From: Prosthecobacter debontii
GTDB lineage: Bacteria; Verrucomicrobiota; Verrucomicrobiia; Chthoniobacterales; Chthoniobacteraceae
Direction of reading: 5' to 3'
Assembly: GCA_945861385.1 (NCBI GenBank)
Contig: CAMAUI010000037.1
Coordinates: forward strand, 1 to 37,702
Length of the DNA: 37,702 nucleotides
The notes beneath the pieces are model-generated. The model was not told where the DNA came from and ran no database searches. It saw only the letters and a program-made list of their open reading frames with translations. The translations under genes and the position numbers were made by a program. Every line of letters starts with the position of its first letter. Position 1 is the first letter of the stretch. This document shows, piece by piece, positions 17,644 to 27,514 of this stretch.

Positions 17644-17928
17644 ATGTTCGTCGCAGGCGCCGCCAATGTCGCGATGCTGGTTGCGTTCACGATGGCGTGG
17701 TTTCCCGAGGCGTCGTGGTCGCAGCATCCTTTCATTCGCACGCTCATCACCGCCATTTTTCTCCTCTACGCCGTGATGACCGCGCTCGTTTTCCGCGGCG
17801 CTTCGAAAATGCTCAATCGCGAGGACTATGCTGCGAGCCGCGTTGCGGCCATCTGTTCCACGCTCTCGTTCAACATCGTCAGCCTCCCCGTCGGCATCTC
17901 GGCGAAGCCCGGGATGAAGGAGCATTGA
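17644..17928 (+). CDS. Small membrane protein, possibly missing its true N-terminus
   Basis: The 94-residue frame has two likely membrane helices (about residues 1-20, FVAGAANVAMLVAFTMAWF, and 30-49, TLITAIFLLYAVMTALVF) followed by a soluble tail with REDYAASRVAAICSTLSFN. Protein-like sequence seems to extend upstream of the ATG (GAPAAW before MF), and a different frame starting at 17528 (MMAETMMRVISTDPAA) could be its original N-terminus, which would imply a frameshift. I do not recognise the family. It sits among fragments of other genes, so it may be non-functional. Confidence 0.4.
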   Translation: MFVAGAANVAMLVAFTMAWFPEASWSQHPFIRTLITAIFLLYAVMTALVFRGASKMLNREDYAASRVAAICSTLSFNIVSLPVGISAKPGMKEH

Positions 17929-17960
17929 CACGCAAAAATACCGACACCATCCCGGCGACT

Positions 17961-18161
17961 GTGAAACTCCGCATTCTCGCAACCATCCCGCTTTTTCTGA
18001 CCGCCTCCGCATTCGCCGCATCCGCGAAGCCGCTCAAAGTTTTCATCCTTGCCGGGCAGTCGAACATGGACGGGCAGGCGGGCATCTCGACGATAGATTT
18101 TCTCGGCGCGGGTGATCGCTGCCTCCCGATCACGCCCGCCGGGGCATGTGCGCGGGATTGA
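17961..18161 (+). pseudogene. Truncated sialate O-acetylesterase-like (SASA/CE6) gene
   Basis: From a GTG at 17961 the frame encodes a signal peptide (MKLRILATIPLFLTASAFAA) and then KPLKVFILAGQSNMDGQAG and STIDFLGAG. GQSNM holds the nucleophilic Ser of the SGNH-type SASA (DUF303) esterases, which remove acetyl groups from sugars. After FLGAG the sequence no longer resembles the family and stops at TGA 18159-18161, only eight bases from the gcvP stop on the other strand. A full protein has at least about 250 residues; only the first 50 or so remain. The catalytic His/Asp region is absent, so the gene is a remnant. Confidence 0.75.
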
Positions 18162-18169
18162 AACCCCGC

Positions 18170-21061
18170 CTACTGCGCCGCCATGTCCTCCACGCTTGGG
18201 CATGTGCAGACGAGGTTGCGATCGCCGAAGACGTTGTCCACCCGACCGACTGACGGCCAGAATTTGAATTCGCGCAGCCACGGCGCGGGAAACGCGGCCT
18301 GCTCGCGGCTGTAGCAGTGCGGCCACGCGGCGGCGGTGACTGCGCGCGCGGTGTGCGGTGCGTTTTTCAGCGGATTGTCGGCTTTGTCCGCCTCGCCGCG
18401 CTCGACAGCGGTCATCTCGGCGTGGATGGCGATCATCGCGTCGCAGAAGCGATCAATCTCGGCCTTGCTCTCGCTCTCCGTGGGCTCGACCATGAGCGTG
18501 CCGGCGACAGGCCAGCTCAGCGTGGGCGCGTGGAATCCGTAATCCATGAGCCTCTTCGCCACGTCCTCGGCGGTGGTCAGCTTGAAACCGCGAAAATCGA
18601 GGATGCACTCGTGCGCGACGCACCCTCCGCTGCCTTTGTAAAGGACGGGAAAAAACGGGTCGAGGCGATGGGCGATGTAGTTCGCGTTGAGAATGGCGAG
18701 CTTCGTCGCATCGGTGAGGCCCTCCCCTCCCATCATCCGCACATACATCCACGAAATCGGCAGGATGCTCGCGCTGCCGGACGCCGCTGCGCTGACCGAG
18801 CCGATGCGGGCACCGGGGCCCTTGCGTGCATGGCTGGAAAGAAAAGGCGCGAGATGGCCCGCCACGCAGATCGGCCCCATCCCGGGCCCGCCGCCGCCGT
18901 GCGGGATACAGAAAGTCTTGTGCAGATTGAGGTGGCAAACATCCGCGCCGATCAGCCCTGGGCTTGTGAGGCCGACCTGCGCGTTCATGTTTGCTCCGTC
19001 CATGTAAACCTGCCCGCCGGACTTGTGGATGATGTCGCAAATTTCGCGGACGCTCTCCTCGAAAACGCCGTGGGTGCTCGGATAGGTGATCATGAGCGCG
19101 GCGAGGTTTTCGGCGTTGGCGCCGGCCTTCGCGATGAGGTCGGCCATTTCGATGTTGCCGTTTTCGTCGCACTTCACGGGCACCACTTTCATGCCGGCCA
19201 TGACGGCGCTGGCCGGGTTGGTGCCGTGCGCGCTCGTGGGGATGAGGCAGATGTTGCGATTTCGCTGGCCGCGGGAATCGTGGAATTTCCGGATGCAGAG
19301 CAGGCCCGCATATTCACCCTGGGAGCCGGCATTTGGCTCGAGCGAGACGGCGGGCAGGCTGGTGATCACGGCCAGCCATTCTTCGAGCTGCGCGCACAGC
19401 TCACGGTAGCCGGCTGTCTGCTCCGCGGGCGCGTACGGATGCATGCGCCCGAACTCCGGCCACGAGACGGGGAACATCTCGCTCGTGGCGTTCAATTTCA
19501 TCGTGCATGACCCGAGCGAGATCATCGAGTGGCAGAGCGAAAGATCCTTCGACTCGAGCCGCCGCAGGTAGCGCAGCATCTCGTGCTCGGTGTGGTGCGT
19601 GTTGAAAACCGGGTGCGTGAGATACGCGCTCGTCCTCGCGTGCGGCGCGGGAAAACCCGCTGCGACATGCCGCCCGAATTCCTCCACATCCAGCGCCTGC
19701 GCGGCACCGGGATTGAAAGCTCCCAGCAGATTTTGGAGATCCTCCGCAGTGGCGGTCTCGTCGAATGAAACGGCGATCGTGTTGTCCGGGAGGCTTCGCA
19801 AATTCAGCCCCCTCGCGGCGGCGGCGGCCATGACCTTCGCGAGCTTGTCCGCAGGCACCTTGACACACACCGTGTCAAAAAAAGGCCCGCTCGAAACCTC
19901 AAGCCCGCCTCCCAGCCGCGAGATGCCCGCCGCAAACGTGAGGGCCAGCCGCTGCACGCGCGAGGCGATCCGGCGCAGCCCTTCCGGCCCGTGATACACG
20001 GCGTACATGGATGCCATCACCGCCAGCAACACCTGCGCGGTGCAGATGTTCGAGGTGGCCTTGTCGCGGCGGATGTGTTGCTCGCGGGTCTGGAGCGAAA
20101 GCCGGAACGCCGGGTTGCCGTGCGAATCCTTCGACATGCCGGCGAGCCGTCCGGGCATGATGCGCTTCAGCTCGTCGCGGCACGCGAGGTACGCCGCGTG
20201 CGGGCCGCCAAAGCCGAGCGGCACGCCGAATCGTTGCGTGCTTCCCACCGCGATGTCCGCCCCAAATTCCCCCGGTGGCCTCAGCAGCGTGAGCGCCAGC
20301 GGATCAGCCACGCACACACAGAGCGCGCCGGCTCCGTGCGCCCGCTCGAAGAGCGCCGCGTGGTCGCGCACCACGCCGAGGGTATCCGGATACTGCACGA
20401 TCACCGCGCACACCGGCTCCGAAAAATCAAATCCTTCCTCCTCCCCCACGATGACCTTCACGCCGAGCGGCTCCGCCCGCGTCTGCACGACCGCGATGGT
20501 CTGCGGATGGCAGCGTGCCGAGATGAAAACAGCGGGCGCGTCCTTTTTCGACGCAAGCGCCATGTGCATCGCCTCGGCGGCGGCGGTGGCCTCGTCGAGC
20601 AATGAGGCATTCGCGACGGCAAGGCCGGTGAGGTCGGTGACCATCGTCTGGAAATTGAGCAGCGCCTCGAGCCGCCCTTGCGAAATCTCCGCCTGGTACG
20701 GCGTGTAGGCGGTGTACCATCCGGGGTTTTCGAGGATGTTCCGCTGGATCACTGGCGGCGTGACGCAGTCGTGGTACCCCTGCCCGATGAAGCTGCGAAA
20801 CACCCGGTTCTTCGCCGCGATGGCCCGCAATTCCGCAAGCGCATCACTCTCGCCCTTCGCCGCGGGAAGCGGCAGCGGGCCGCGCGCGCGAATGCCGGAG
20901 GGCACGGTTTTTTCCACGAGCACATCCATGGACGGCAGCCCGAGCGCCGCGAGCATCTGCCCGATCTCCGCCGCGTTCGAGCCGAGATGCCGGCGCGCAA
21001 AGGTGTCACATGCCGCGAACGGCGAATCCGGTTTGGTGGACGGCGAAACGGTCTCTTGCAT
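18170..21061 (-). CDS. gcvP: Glycine dehydrogenase (decarboxylating), P-protein of the glycine cleavage system
   Basis: The 963-residue protein is a full-length single-chain P-protein (fused alpha and beta halves, as in E. coli). [21 protein letters not shown] begins the N-terminal half and [22 protein letters not shown] is the conserved glycine-box region. The PLP-binding Lys is K715 in [20 protein letters not shown]. It decarboxylates glycine and passes the aminomethyl group to the lipoyl H-protein. No gcvT or gcvH lies in the window, so its partners are encoded elsewhere or beyond other genes. The ATG at 21059-21061 gives [15 protein letters not shown], a plausible short leader before the conserved start. 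The 182-base upstream gap contains no recognisable glycine riboswitch. Confidence 0.97.
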   Translation of the reverse strand: MQETVSPSTKPDSPFAACDTFARRHLGSNAAEIGQMLAALGLPSMDVLVEKTVPSGIRARGPLPLPAAKGESDALAELRAIAAKNRVFRSFIGQGYHDCVTPPVIQRNILENPGWYTAYTPYQAEISQGRLEALLNFQTMVTDLTGLAVANASLLDEATAAAEAMHMALASKKDAPAVFISARCHPQTIAVVQTRAEPLGVKVIVGEEEGFDFSEPVCAVIVQYPDTLGVVRDHAALFERAHGAGALCVCVADPLALTLLRPPGEFGADIAVGSTQRFGVPLGFGGPHAAYLACRDELKRIMPGRLAGMSKDSHGNPAFRLSLQTREQHIRRDKATSNICTAQVLLAVMASMYAVYHGPEGLRRIASRVQRLALTFAAGISRLGGGLEVSSGPFFDTVCVKVPADKLAKVMAAAAARGLNLRSLPDNTIAVSFDETATAEDLQNLLGAFNPGAAQALDVEEFGRHVAAGFPAPHARTSAYLTHPVFNTHHTEHEMLRYLRRLESKDLSLCHSMISLGSCTMKLNATSEMFPVSWPEFGRMHPYAPAEQTAGYRELCAQLEEWLAVITSLPAVSLEPNAGSQGEYAGLLCIRKFHDSRGQRNRNICLIPTSAHGTNPASAVMAGMKVVPVKCDENGNIEMADLIAKAGANAENLAALMITYPSTHGVFEESVREICDIIHKSGGQVYMDGANMNAQVGLTSPGLIGADVCHLNLHKTFCIPHGGGGPGMGPICVAGHLAPFLSSHARKGPGARIGSVSAAASGSASILPISWMYVRMMGGEGLTDATKLAILNANYIAHRLDPFFPVLYKGSGGCVAHECILDFRGFKLTTAEDVAKRLMDYGFHAPTLSWPVAGTLMVEPTESESKAEIDRFCDAMIAIHAEMTAVERGEADKADNPLKNAPHTARAVTAAAWPHCYSREQAAFPAPWLREFKFWPSVGRVDNVFGDRNLVCTCPSVEDMAAQ

Positions 21062-21243
21062 GAAGGCGCGGAAACTAGGAGCCCATGGATTTCATGACAA
21101 GGGCCGCGTTGCCTGCCCCGGAGTGCCGCATCCCGTGGCGGTGATCTGATCCATCCCGACAACCCGCGGCCAGACCCCGCCAAGCAAAGTCCAGCGCAGT
21201 TTCGGCTTGGCTACCACCATGACTTCAACGACGAACAGACACC

Positions 21244-21675
21244 GTGAAACCAAAGCTCATCCGCCTGCTCACTGCGCTGTTCCTTTCAGCGACACCCGCC
21301 CTTCATGCGGTCGTGGATGACGCGCATTCCTTCGCGCTCGAGGCGGCGACGCCGTACGTGAGGAAAGGATTCGTGGTCCGCGAGGAGCATTGGGCCGGCT
21401 GGCTGGAGAAGGGCCAGCAGAGTTCCATCGAGCATCAGCTTTTCAAAGGGAACCAATACTGGTTCTGGCTCGCCAGCGATGAGACCGAGGCGCGCGTGAC
21501 GATCCACGTCTATGACAGCGGCGGAAGACTCGTGGATGCGGAGGCATGGCAGAGTGGCAAGACCGCCGCGGTGCGCGTCACACCAAAGCGCACCGGTACC
21601 TATTACATCGTGTTCAGCGTCCAGGACACGCGACTGAAGCGCACGCGCTGGGCTGTCGCGTACGGTTACAAGTGA
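21244..21675 (+). CDS. Small exported beta-rich protein
   Basis: The 143-residue protein starts with GTG and has a signal peptide (MKPKLIRLLTALFLSATPALHA). The mature part alternates strands: EHQLFKGNQYWFWLASDE, RVTIHVYDSGGRLVD, AAVRVTPKRTGTYYIVFSV. This resembles the PPC (bacterial pre-peptidase C-terminal)-type beta-sandwich, where a YxF/G-x-YxI pattern is common, but the match is by general look only. It overlaps the metal ATPase gene by GTGA, so the two are co-translated. A periplasmic role linked to metal export or sensing is possible; no Cys or His cluster for metal binding is visible. Confidence 0.75.
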   Translation: MKPKLIRLLTALFLSATPALHAVVDDAHSFALEAATPYVRKGFVVREEHWAGWLEKGQQSSIEHQLFKGNQYWFWLASDETEARVTIHVYDSGGRLVDAEAWQSGKTAAVRVTPKRTGTYYIVFSVQDTRLKRTRWAVAYGYK

Positions 21676-23591
21676 ACCGCGCGGGGGAATCCGACACGTG
21701 GAAGCCGATGGCCATGCGGTCGGCAGTGTGCCTGCTCTGCACCGTCATGGGCTGGGCTGTCGCGGGGCACAACGGCTTCGCATCGCTGCCCTGGTTTGCG
21801 ATCGCATACCTCGCGGGCGGCTGGGATTTGTCGCTCAAAGTGTGGCAGGGATTCCGCGCGCGGGAATTTGGGACGGACTTCCTCATGCTGCTCGTCGCCC
21901 TGGGCGCGGCGTTCATCGGCGAGTATGCCGAGGGCGCGGTGCTGATGTTCCTTTTCTCCATCTCCGGGGCGATGGAGCGTTTCGCCCACGGGCGCACCGA
22001 ACGCGAGATCAACGCCCTGCTGCACACCGCGCCGAAAACCGCGCGCCTGCTGGAGAATGGCGGCGAACGCGAGGTGCCGGTCGCCGGCTTGCGCCCTGGG
22101 CAGCTCGTGCGCGTCACCGCGAATGAGCAGGTGCCGGTGGATATGGTCGTCGAGAACGGCGGGAGCGCGTGCGACGAATCCATGCTCACCGGCGAATCCC
22201 TGCCCATCGCGAAGGCGCGCGGGGACACCGCGCTCGCGGGCACGCTGAACCTGCACAGCGTCTTCGATGGCCGCGTGCTCCGCGCCGCGGAGGACAGCGC
22301 GCTGCAACGCATCATCCGCCTCATCGAAAACGCGCAGCACCTCAAGGCCCCGGTCCAGCGGCTCACCGACCGCTTCGGCACACGCTACACCGCGTTTGTC
22401 CTCATGCTCTGCACCGCGGTGTTTTTCGTGTGGTGGCTCTGGTTCCGCGTCCCGGCATTTGTAAATGCAGAAACCCAGAGCGCATTCTACCGCGCGATGA
22501 CGCTCCTCGTCGTCATGTCCCCGTGCGCGCTCGTGCTCAGCGTGCCCTCCGCGATCCTTTCCGCCATCGCATTTGGCGCGCGACATGGCGTGCTCTTCCG
22601 CGGCGGCGCGGCGATCGAGACGCTGGCGGGCGTGACCGTCGTTGCGATGGACAAGACGGGCACGCTCACCGAGGGGAACCTCGAGGTCGTCGCCATCGAA
22701 GCGGTCACGGGCGGCGAGCCGGAAATCCTCGCCGCCGCGGCAAACCTCGCGCGCATCTCCAATCACCCCATGTCCCGCTCGATCACCCGCGAGGCAAACC
22801 GCCGCGGCATCGCCATCGAGGAGGCCACCGGCAGCGAAACCATCGCCGGCAAAGGAATCCGCGCCACCTGGCGCGGGCATCCCACGGCACTCGGCAACCG
22901 CGAACTCATCCATGCGATGCACAGCGGCTCCGACCTCCCCCCGCAACCGCACGATGCGAGCGAAGTGTGGATCGCCGCCCCCGGGCTGCTCGGACGCATC
23001 CTCCTGCGCGACCGCCTCCGCCCGCAGGCGGGCGATCTGGTCGCCCGCCTCCATGCCCACAAACTCCGCACCATCATGCTCACCGGCGACAAGACCGGCA
23101 CAGCCGAGGCCATGGCTCGCGAAGCTGGCATCGGTGAAGTCCTCAGCCAGCTCAAGCCGGAGCAAAAAGTCGAGACCCTCGAACACCTCAAATCGGCAGG
23201 TGCCAGCGTGGCGATGATCGGCGACGGCGTGAACGACGCCCCGTGCCTCGCCGCCGCGGATGTCGGCGTGGCCATGGGCGCCCGCGGCTCGGACGCGGCG
23301 ATCGAGCAGGCCGAAGTCGTCCTCATGAATGACCGCCTCGAAAATTTCCTCCTCGCCTTCGACCTCAGCACGCGCGCCCGCCGCATCATCCGGCAAAACC
23401 TCGCAATTTCCTTCGGGGTCATCATCGGAATGAGCGTCACCACCCTGCTCTCCTCGCACCTCCCGCTCGCCGTCGGCGTCGTCGCCCACGAAGGCAGCAC
23501 CGTCATCGTGGTAATGAACAGCCTGCGCCTGCTCTTCGGACGGGCAGACATCGTGGGGAAAAGGGCCTCCACACCGCCGACTGCGAACTGA
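21672..23591 (+). CDS. P1B-type heavy-metal-translocating ATPase, P1B-4-like
   Basis: With the GTG at 21672, which overlaps the previous stop as GTGA, the protein has 639 residues; an ATG at 21708 is an alternative. The phosphorylated Asp is D327 in DKTGTLTEG, the actuator motif is MLTGESLP, and the hinge motif is GDGVNDAPCLAAADVG. The transmembrane metal site is S283-P284-C285 rather than the CPC of copper and zinc pumps, and the last helix pair has HEGST from H606. SPC together with HEGxT is the signature of the P1B-4 group (CoaT, CtpD, CzcP types) that exports cobalt, iron or zinc. No N-terminal HMA domain is present, also typical of this group. The ion is therefore inferred as Co2+/Fe2+/Zn2+. 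Confidence 0.92.
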   Translation: MNRAGESDTWKPMAMRSAVCLLCTVMGWAVAGHNGFASLPWFAIAYLAGGWDLSLKVWQGFRAREFGTDFLMLLVALGAAFIGEYAEGAVLMFLFSISGAMERFAHGRTEREINALLHTAPKTARLLENGGEREVPVAGLRPGQLVRVTANEQVPVDMVVENGGSACDESMLTGESLPIAKARGDTALAGTLNLHSVFDGRVLRAAEDSALQRIIRLIENAQHLKAPVQRLTDRFGTRYTAFVLMLCTAVFFVWWLWFRVPAFVNAETQSAFYRAMTLLVVMSPCALVLSVPSAILSAIAFGARHGVLFRGGAAIETLAGVTVVAMDKTGTLTEGNLEVVAIEAVTGGEPEILAAAANLARISNHPMSRSITREANRRGIAIEEATGSETIAGKGIRATWRGHPTALGNRELIHAMHSGSDLPPQPHDASEVWIAAPGLLGRILLRDRLRPQAGDLVARLHAHKLRTIMLTGDKTGTAEAMAREAGIGEVLSQLKPEQKVETLEHLKSAGASVAMIGDGVNDAPCLAAADVGVAMGARGSDAAIEQAEVVLMNDRLENFLLAFDLSTRARRIIRQNLAISFGVIIGMSVTTLLSSHLPLAVGVVAHEGSTVIVVMNSLRLLFGRADIVGKRASTPPTAN

Positions 23592-23652
23592 AGGAACCAG
23601 GCGCGCCTTGACCGTGAACTCATGCCCTCTATCCTTTTCCCACTCCGAAGAA

Positions 23653-26037
23653 ATGAATGGCACCAATGAGATCATGGCCCTTCGCCGTCCGGCGTTCCGT
23701 AACCGGGGCATGGGCTCTGCATCGCCCGCCAAAATTGCATGGGTGCCTTTCGGGAGATTCGCGGTTGTCGCATCGCTGATCCTGCTGGCACTGGCGATGG
23801 CCGCCCCGGCAAAAGCTGCCGACTACGAAAACAAAGTGCAGTCTTTCAACCCCCTCGGGTATTGGAAACTGGATGAAACGGCTTCGGCGAACGATGCCGC
23901 GGCCAACAGTGGCTCGATCGGCGCGAGCCTCAACGGTTCGTATGGGGGCTATGCCAGCCGTGCCCCTGTGGCCGGTGCCTTGGATCAGGATTCCGATCAA
24001 GCCCAAGCCTTCAACGGGAGCACCAATTTTGTTCGCATTCCATTCAGCGCCCAGCTCAATCCCGCGCAGGGGCAATCCTGGTCAGCGGAAATCTGGGCGA
24101 AAACCAACACCCTCGCCGGCGGAGCCCAGCCCCCGTTCTCCAGCGGCACGCCGGGCAACGTCGCCAACCGCCAAGGGTGGGTGCTGTATTTCATCAACAA
24201 CAACAATGCGCTGAATGATCTCAGCTTCCGCGCCTATACAAACAACGGCGCCAACACGACCATCAACGGTATCTTCGGCCTCACCATCCCCAACATTGTC
24301 ACCGCGAATGTCTGGCATCATGTGGTGGTGACGTGTGACGGGACGGATTTCAGGATCTACTTCGACGGCGCGCTGGCCGGCACAACGCCCACGGCCGGGC
24401 CCAACGGTACCTACTCGGCGGGCACCACTGGAACCGCCCTCGGCCTGCGTCTGGGCGCGACGAACTGGTTCAACGGCAGTCTCGACGAGGCAGCCTTCTA
24501 CACCACCGCACTCAGCGCGGCCCAAATCCTGGCCCATTACAACAACGGGATCACCAGAACCACCGCGTATGACGGGCTGGTTACGGGCGATGGCGCCGTG
24601 GCTTATTATCGGCTGAACGAAGCCCCCGACGCGCCGCTCGCGGCGGTGAACACGGGAAGCCTGGGTGCCGCCGCGAACGGCGCCTACAGCGGTGGAGGCG
24701 CGACGACAAACGAACCCGGCCTGCCCAACCCACCGAACACCGGGATGGGCGCGACGAACAAAGCCGCCTCGTTCGATGGCTCCGGCAACGTCAACTGCGG
24801 AAGCAACGCCGCCTTCAACCTCCCCGCTTTCAGCGTCTCCGCCTGGGTCAAGTCCAGCGGCTTCACCAATTACATGAACATCATGGCCAAGGGCGGTACG
24901 CTCTGGCGCTTGAATTGCAACGACAGCGCCAACACCCTTTCCTGGGTTCTGCCCGGCGGTGGCCTGAACGGCACAAAGCCTGTGGCCGATGGCAACTGGC
25001 ACCACATCGTGGCAACTGCGGACGCTTCGGGCTCGGCGCTTTACGTGGACGGAGTACTCGATGCGACGGGTGGCGGTTACAATGGCAGTTTCAATGGGGA
25101 CTCCGTGTGGATCGGTTCCCAGGACAATTTTGGCGCCCTCCAATGGATCGGCACGATTGATGAAGCAGCCTTGTTCCCATCCAAACTCACGGCGCAGAAT
25201 GTCGCGGATCTCTACGCGGCCAGAATCACAGTTGTTCCCGACGCCCCGCTCTACTGGGCACCCGCGGCGGGCGGGGGTGGCTCGGGGATTTGGAGCAGCG
25301 CATCGAATGTGTGGGCCGGAACCGCCGGGATCCAGGGTGCTTTCGCCCAGGGAACCTCGGGCGCACTCGTGTTTGGCGATGCCGCCGGCACTGTCACCAT
25401 CAATGGCACTGTCTCTCCCCTTCTCGGCCTCAAGTTTTCGACCACTGGCTACAGCGTGGTGCCGGGGGTTTCGAACCCCAGCCTGAACCTCGCCGGCACG
25501 AGCCCCACAGACAATACGATCACCGTGGATCCGGGAGTCACCACCGCCATCAGCGCGGCACTCGCCGGCACTGCCGGCTTTAACAAGGAAGGCACCGGCA
25601 CGCTGATTCTCAGCGCCGTCAACCCGATCACCGGCAACACCGGGCTCAGCGCCGGCACGCTCCAGCTCAACGAAGGGAACACACTTCAAAACGCCACGGT
25701 GACAGTGAACGGCGGGAGCCTCGTGTTCGACAGCTCGGTTGTCGGCAACACCTTCAAATTCGGGGGCCTGGCCGGCTCGGGAGCGTTCGCCCTGGTTAAC
25801 AGCGCCGCCTCCCCCGTCGCCCTGACCGTCGGCGGAAACAATGCCAGCACCATACACACCGGAGCAATCAGCGGCGCAGGTTCTCTCGCCAAGGTCGGCC
25901 TCGGAGCGCTGACACTGGGCGGCTCGAGCAATTTCAGCGGCGGAACGACGGTCCAAAGCGGCACGATCAAGCCGAGAAACAAAAACTGCTTTGGCAGCGG
26001 GCAGGTCTCGCTCGCGGGCGGCGTGGTTTTCAATTAG
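23653..26037 (+). CDS. LamG and autotransporter-repeat surface protein, 5' part before an in-frame TAG
   Basis: The 794-residue product has a long signal region (RFAVVASLILLALAMAAPAKA), a first LamG/concanavalin-like domain at about 57-270 (LGYWKLDE, VWHHVVVTCDG, FNGSLDEAAFY), a second at about 285-530 (AVAYYRLNEA, NWHHIVATADASG, IGTIDEAALF), and from about 545 a beta-helical region with autotransporter-associated repeats (KEGTGTLILSAVNPITGNTG, KVGLGALTLGGSSNFSGG). It ends at TAG 26035-26037, but the same frame continues with matching repeats to 27363, so this is one gene interrupted by a nonsense codon or a sequencing error. The start is uncertain; ATG 23653 has GAAGAA just before it and ATG 23674 is an alternative. 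LamG domains commonly bind glycans, so a surface adhesin role is likely. Confidence 0.85.
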   Translation: MNGTNEIMALRRPAFRNRGMGSASPAKIAWVPFGRFAVVASLILLALAMAAPAKAADYENKVQSFNPLGYWKLDETASANDAAANSGSIGASLNGSYGGYASRAPVAGALDQDSDQAQAFNGSTNFVRIPFSAQLNPAQGQSWSAEIWAKTNTLAGGAQPPFSSGTPGNVANRQGWVLYFINNNNALNDLSFRAYTNNGANTTINGIFGLTIPNIVTANVWHHVVVTCDGTDFRIYFDGALAGTTPTAGPNGTYSAGTTGTALGLRLGATNWFNGSLDEAAFYTTALSAAQILAHYNNGITRTTAYDGLVTGDGAVAYYRLNEAPDAPLAAVNTGSLGAAANGAYSGGGATTNEPGLPNPPNTGMGATNKAASFDGSGNVNCGSNAAFNLPAFSVSAWVKSSGFTNYMNIMAKGGTLWRLNCNDSANTLSWVLPGGGLNGTKPVADGNWHHIVATADASGSALYVDGVLDATGGGYNGSFNGDSVWIGSQDNFGALQWIGTIDEAALFPSKLTAQNVADLYAARITVVPDAPLYWAPAAGGGGSGIWSSASNVWAGTAGIQGAFAQGTSGALVFGDAAGTVTINGTVSPLLGLKFSTTGYSVVPGVSNPSLNLAGTSPTDNTITVDPGVTTAISAALAGTAGFNKEGTGTLILSAVNPITGNTGLSAGTLQLNEGNTLQNATVTVNGGSLVFDSSVVGNTFKFGGLAGSGAFALVNSAASPVALTVGGNNASTIHTGAISGAGSLAKVGLGALTLGGSSNFSGGTTVQSGTIKPRNKNCFGSGQVSLAGGVVFN

Positions 26038-27363
26038 GACGGCGGGGCAGGCTTCGAGGGAAACACCGCAGCCGGCGCATATCCAAACCCGTTTTTCCTG
26101 AGCGGCGGGCCTGTCACCTTCAACGTCGCGTTTGGAGGCGCCACGGATATTTGGACGAACACCCAGATCTCAGGCCCCGGAAGCATCGTGGCAATCGGGG
26201 ACGGACGAGCCCAGGGATTGACATTGGAAGGCGCGAATAACTTCTCGGGCGGTGTCACCCTCGGCGTGCCCAACAGCACCGACGGCGTCAATGTCAGCAT
26301 TTTCAATGTCAATTCGCTTGGGACCGGACCGCTCCGCTCCGAGCTCAAGGGAACCGACCTGTCCAAAGGCGGCCTGCGAATCTCCGCCGATCTGTCCGCC
26401 GGCGTGGCGAACCCCATCGAACTGGCTGCGGGCGCCCGCCTGGTCGTCAACACAAGCCCCAGCGGTTATTCCAACAAGAGCGTCCTCTTCACCGGCCCGG
26501 TCACCGGTGCGGGAAGGCTCGTCAAAATCGGAGACGGCACGATGGCCCTCTCCGGCACGAACACCTACACCGGCAACACCATCGTCAACGGCGGCACATT
26601 CGTTCTCGAACAAACCGGCAGCTTGAAATTCGCCGTGACCGACTCCTCGAGCAACAGGATCGAGGGCAACAGCACAGTCACCTTTAACGGCAGCTTCGTC
26701 CTCGACACCACGGCCGTGACGAACACCGCCGGCACTTGGAACCTCGTCGCCGTCAGCACGCTGAATGAGACCTTCGGCCCGTCCTTCAACGTCCCCGCCT
26801 TCACCCAAACCGGGGCTGGCATCTGGGTGCTGGAAGTCGCCGGCGGGACGTGGACCTTTACCACCTTCGATGGCAATCTCACTCTCACTCCCATCAGCGA
26901 ATACACCGTCTGGGCGTTGGCAAAAGGACTCGGTGGCCCCGAGAGTGCCGGTGAGGATTTCGACGGCGATGGCCGCGTCAATTTCGAGGAATTCGCCCTC
27001 GACGGCGACCCGCTGACGGGAGCCAGCGACGGCAAAGTGAACGCCAGACTCGCGACTCTCGCCGACAGCAACACGGTGTTCACCCTCACCCTGCCAGTCC
27101 GCGCCGGAGCCGTCTTCAACGGCCCCGGCGACCTCGTCTCCGACACCGTGGATGGCGTCATTTTCCGCATCCAGGGCTCCGCCGATCTCACAGACTTCAT
27201 CACGATGGACATCACGGAAATCACCGGCAACGACGCCACAGCAATCCAGGCTGGACTCCCCGCGCTCGCGCCCGGCTGGACCTACCGCACCTTCCGCACC
27301 CCCGGCACCGTCGCCGACAGCGAACCGCGTGATTTTCTCCGCGTCGTGGTGGCGCAGCCGTAA
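26038..27363 (+). pseudogene. 3' part of the LamG/autotransporter-repeat protein, downstream of the in-frame TAG
   Basis: This frame directly continues the upstream gene: DGGAGFEGNTAAGAYPNPF follows the TAG without a shift. It holds further autotransporter-associated repeats (LTLEGANNFSGGVTLG, KIGDGTMALSGTNTYTGNT) and a C-terminal module with a Ca-binding-like stretch GEDFDGDGRVNFEEF, then GSADLTDF and a final DFLRVVVAQP. Nothing resembling a signal peptide occurs, so independent expression (for example from GTG 26188) would give a cytoplasmic product and is unlikely to matter. Read through, the complete protein would be about 1236 residues. One base change in the TAG, for example to CAG, would restore it. 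Confidence 0.85.
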
Positions 27364-27442
27364 GCCGCTGCTATCGGAACGCGCTCGCCACACCCCGCGC
27401 CGCGTGGCAGCAAGAGGCCGATGGACAAAACCGAAATACCCC

Positions 27443-27514
27443 CCTCGCTCCCCGACGCCCGTCCCGGTTCTGACCGTTTCCGGTGCGCCGGGCGCAAAAG
27501 CAATTTCCTTTCAG
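27443..27514 (+). promoter_or_regulatory. 72-nt leader shared with the region upstream of the 34760 gene
   Basis: Positions 27443-27514 align without gaps to 34674-34745; by hand count about 63 of 72 bases match. It begins CTCCCCGACGCCCGTCCC-like and ends CAATTTCCTT-TCAG. It lies directly upstream of the start codon of the dehydrogenase fusion gene, as its partner does for another surface protein gene. It may be a shared promoter, an untranslated leader, or part of a dispersed repeat. Confidence 0.65.

Noticed and set aside
21062..21243. Glycine riboswitch upstream of gcvP
   Set aside because: I looked for the paired glycine aptamer core in the minus-strand leader and did not see it.
21666..23732. 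Minus-strand open frame of 688 codons opposite the metal ATPase
   Set aside because: Antisense shadow of an unmistakable P-type ATPase; rich in His, Arg, Glu and Gly as expected for reverse-complement codons.
25462..25482. TTTCGAACCCC, resembling a tRNA T-loop
   Set aside because: It is inside the LamG gene and has no acceptor or anticodon arm around it.
24082..25956. Minus-strand open frame of 624 codons opposite the first LamG gene
   Set aside because: Shadow of a repeat-rich coding strand; no start context, signal or domain.
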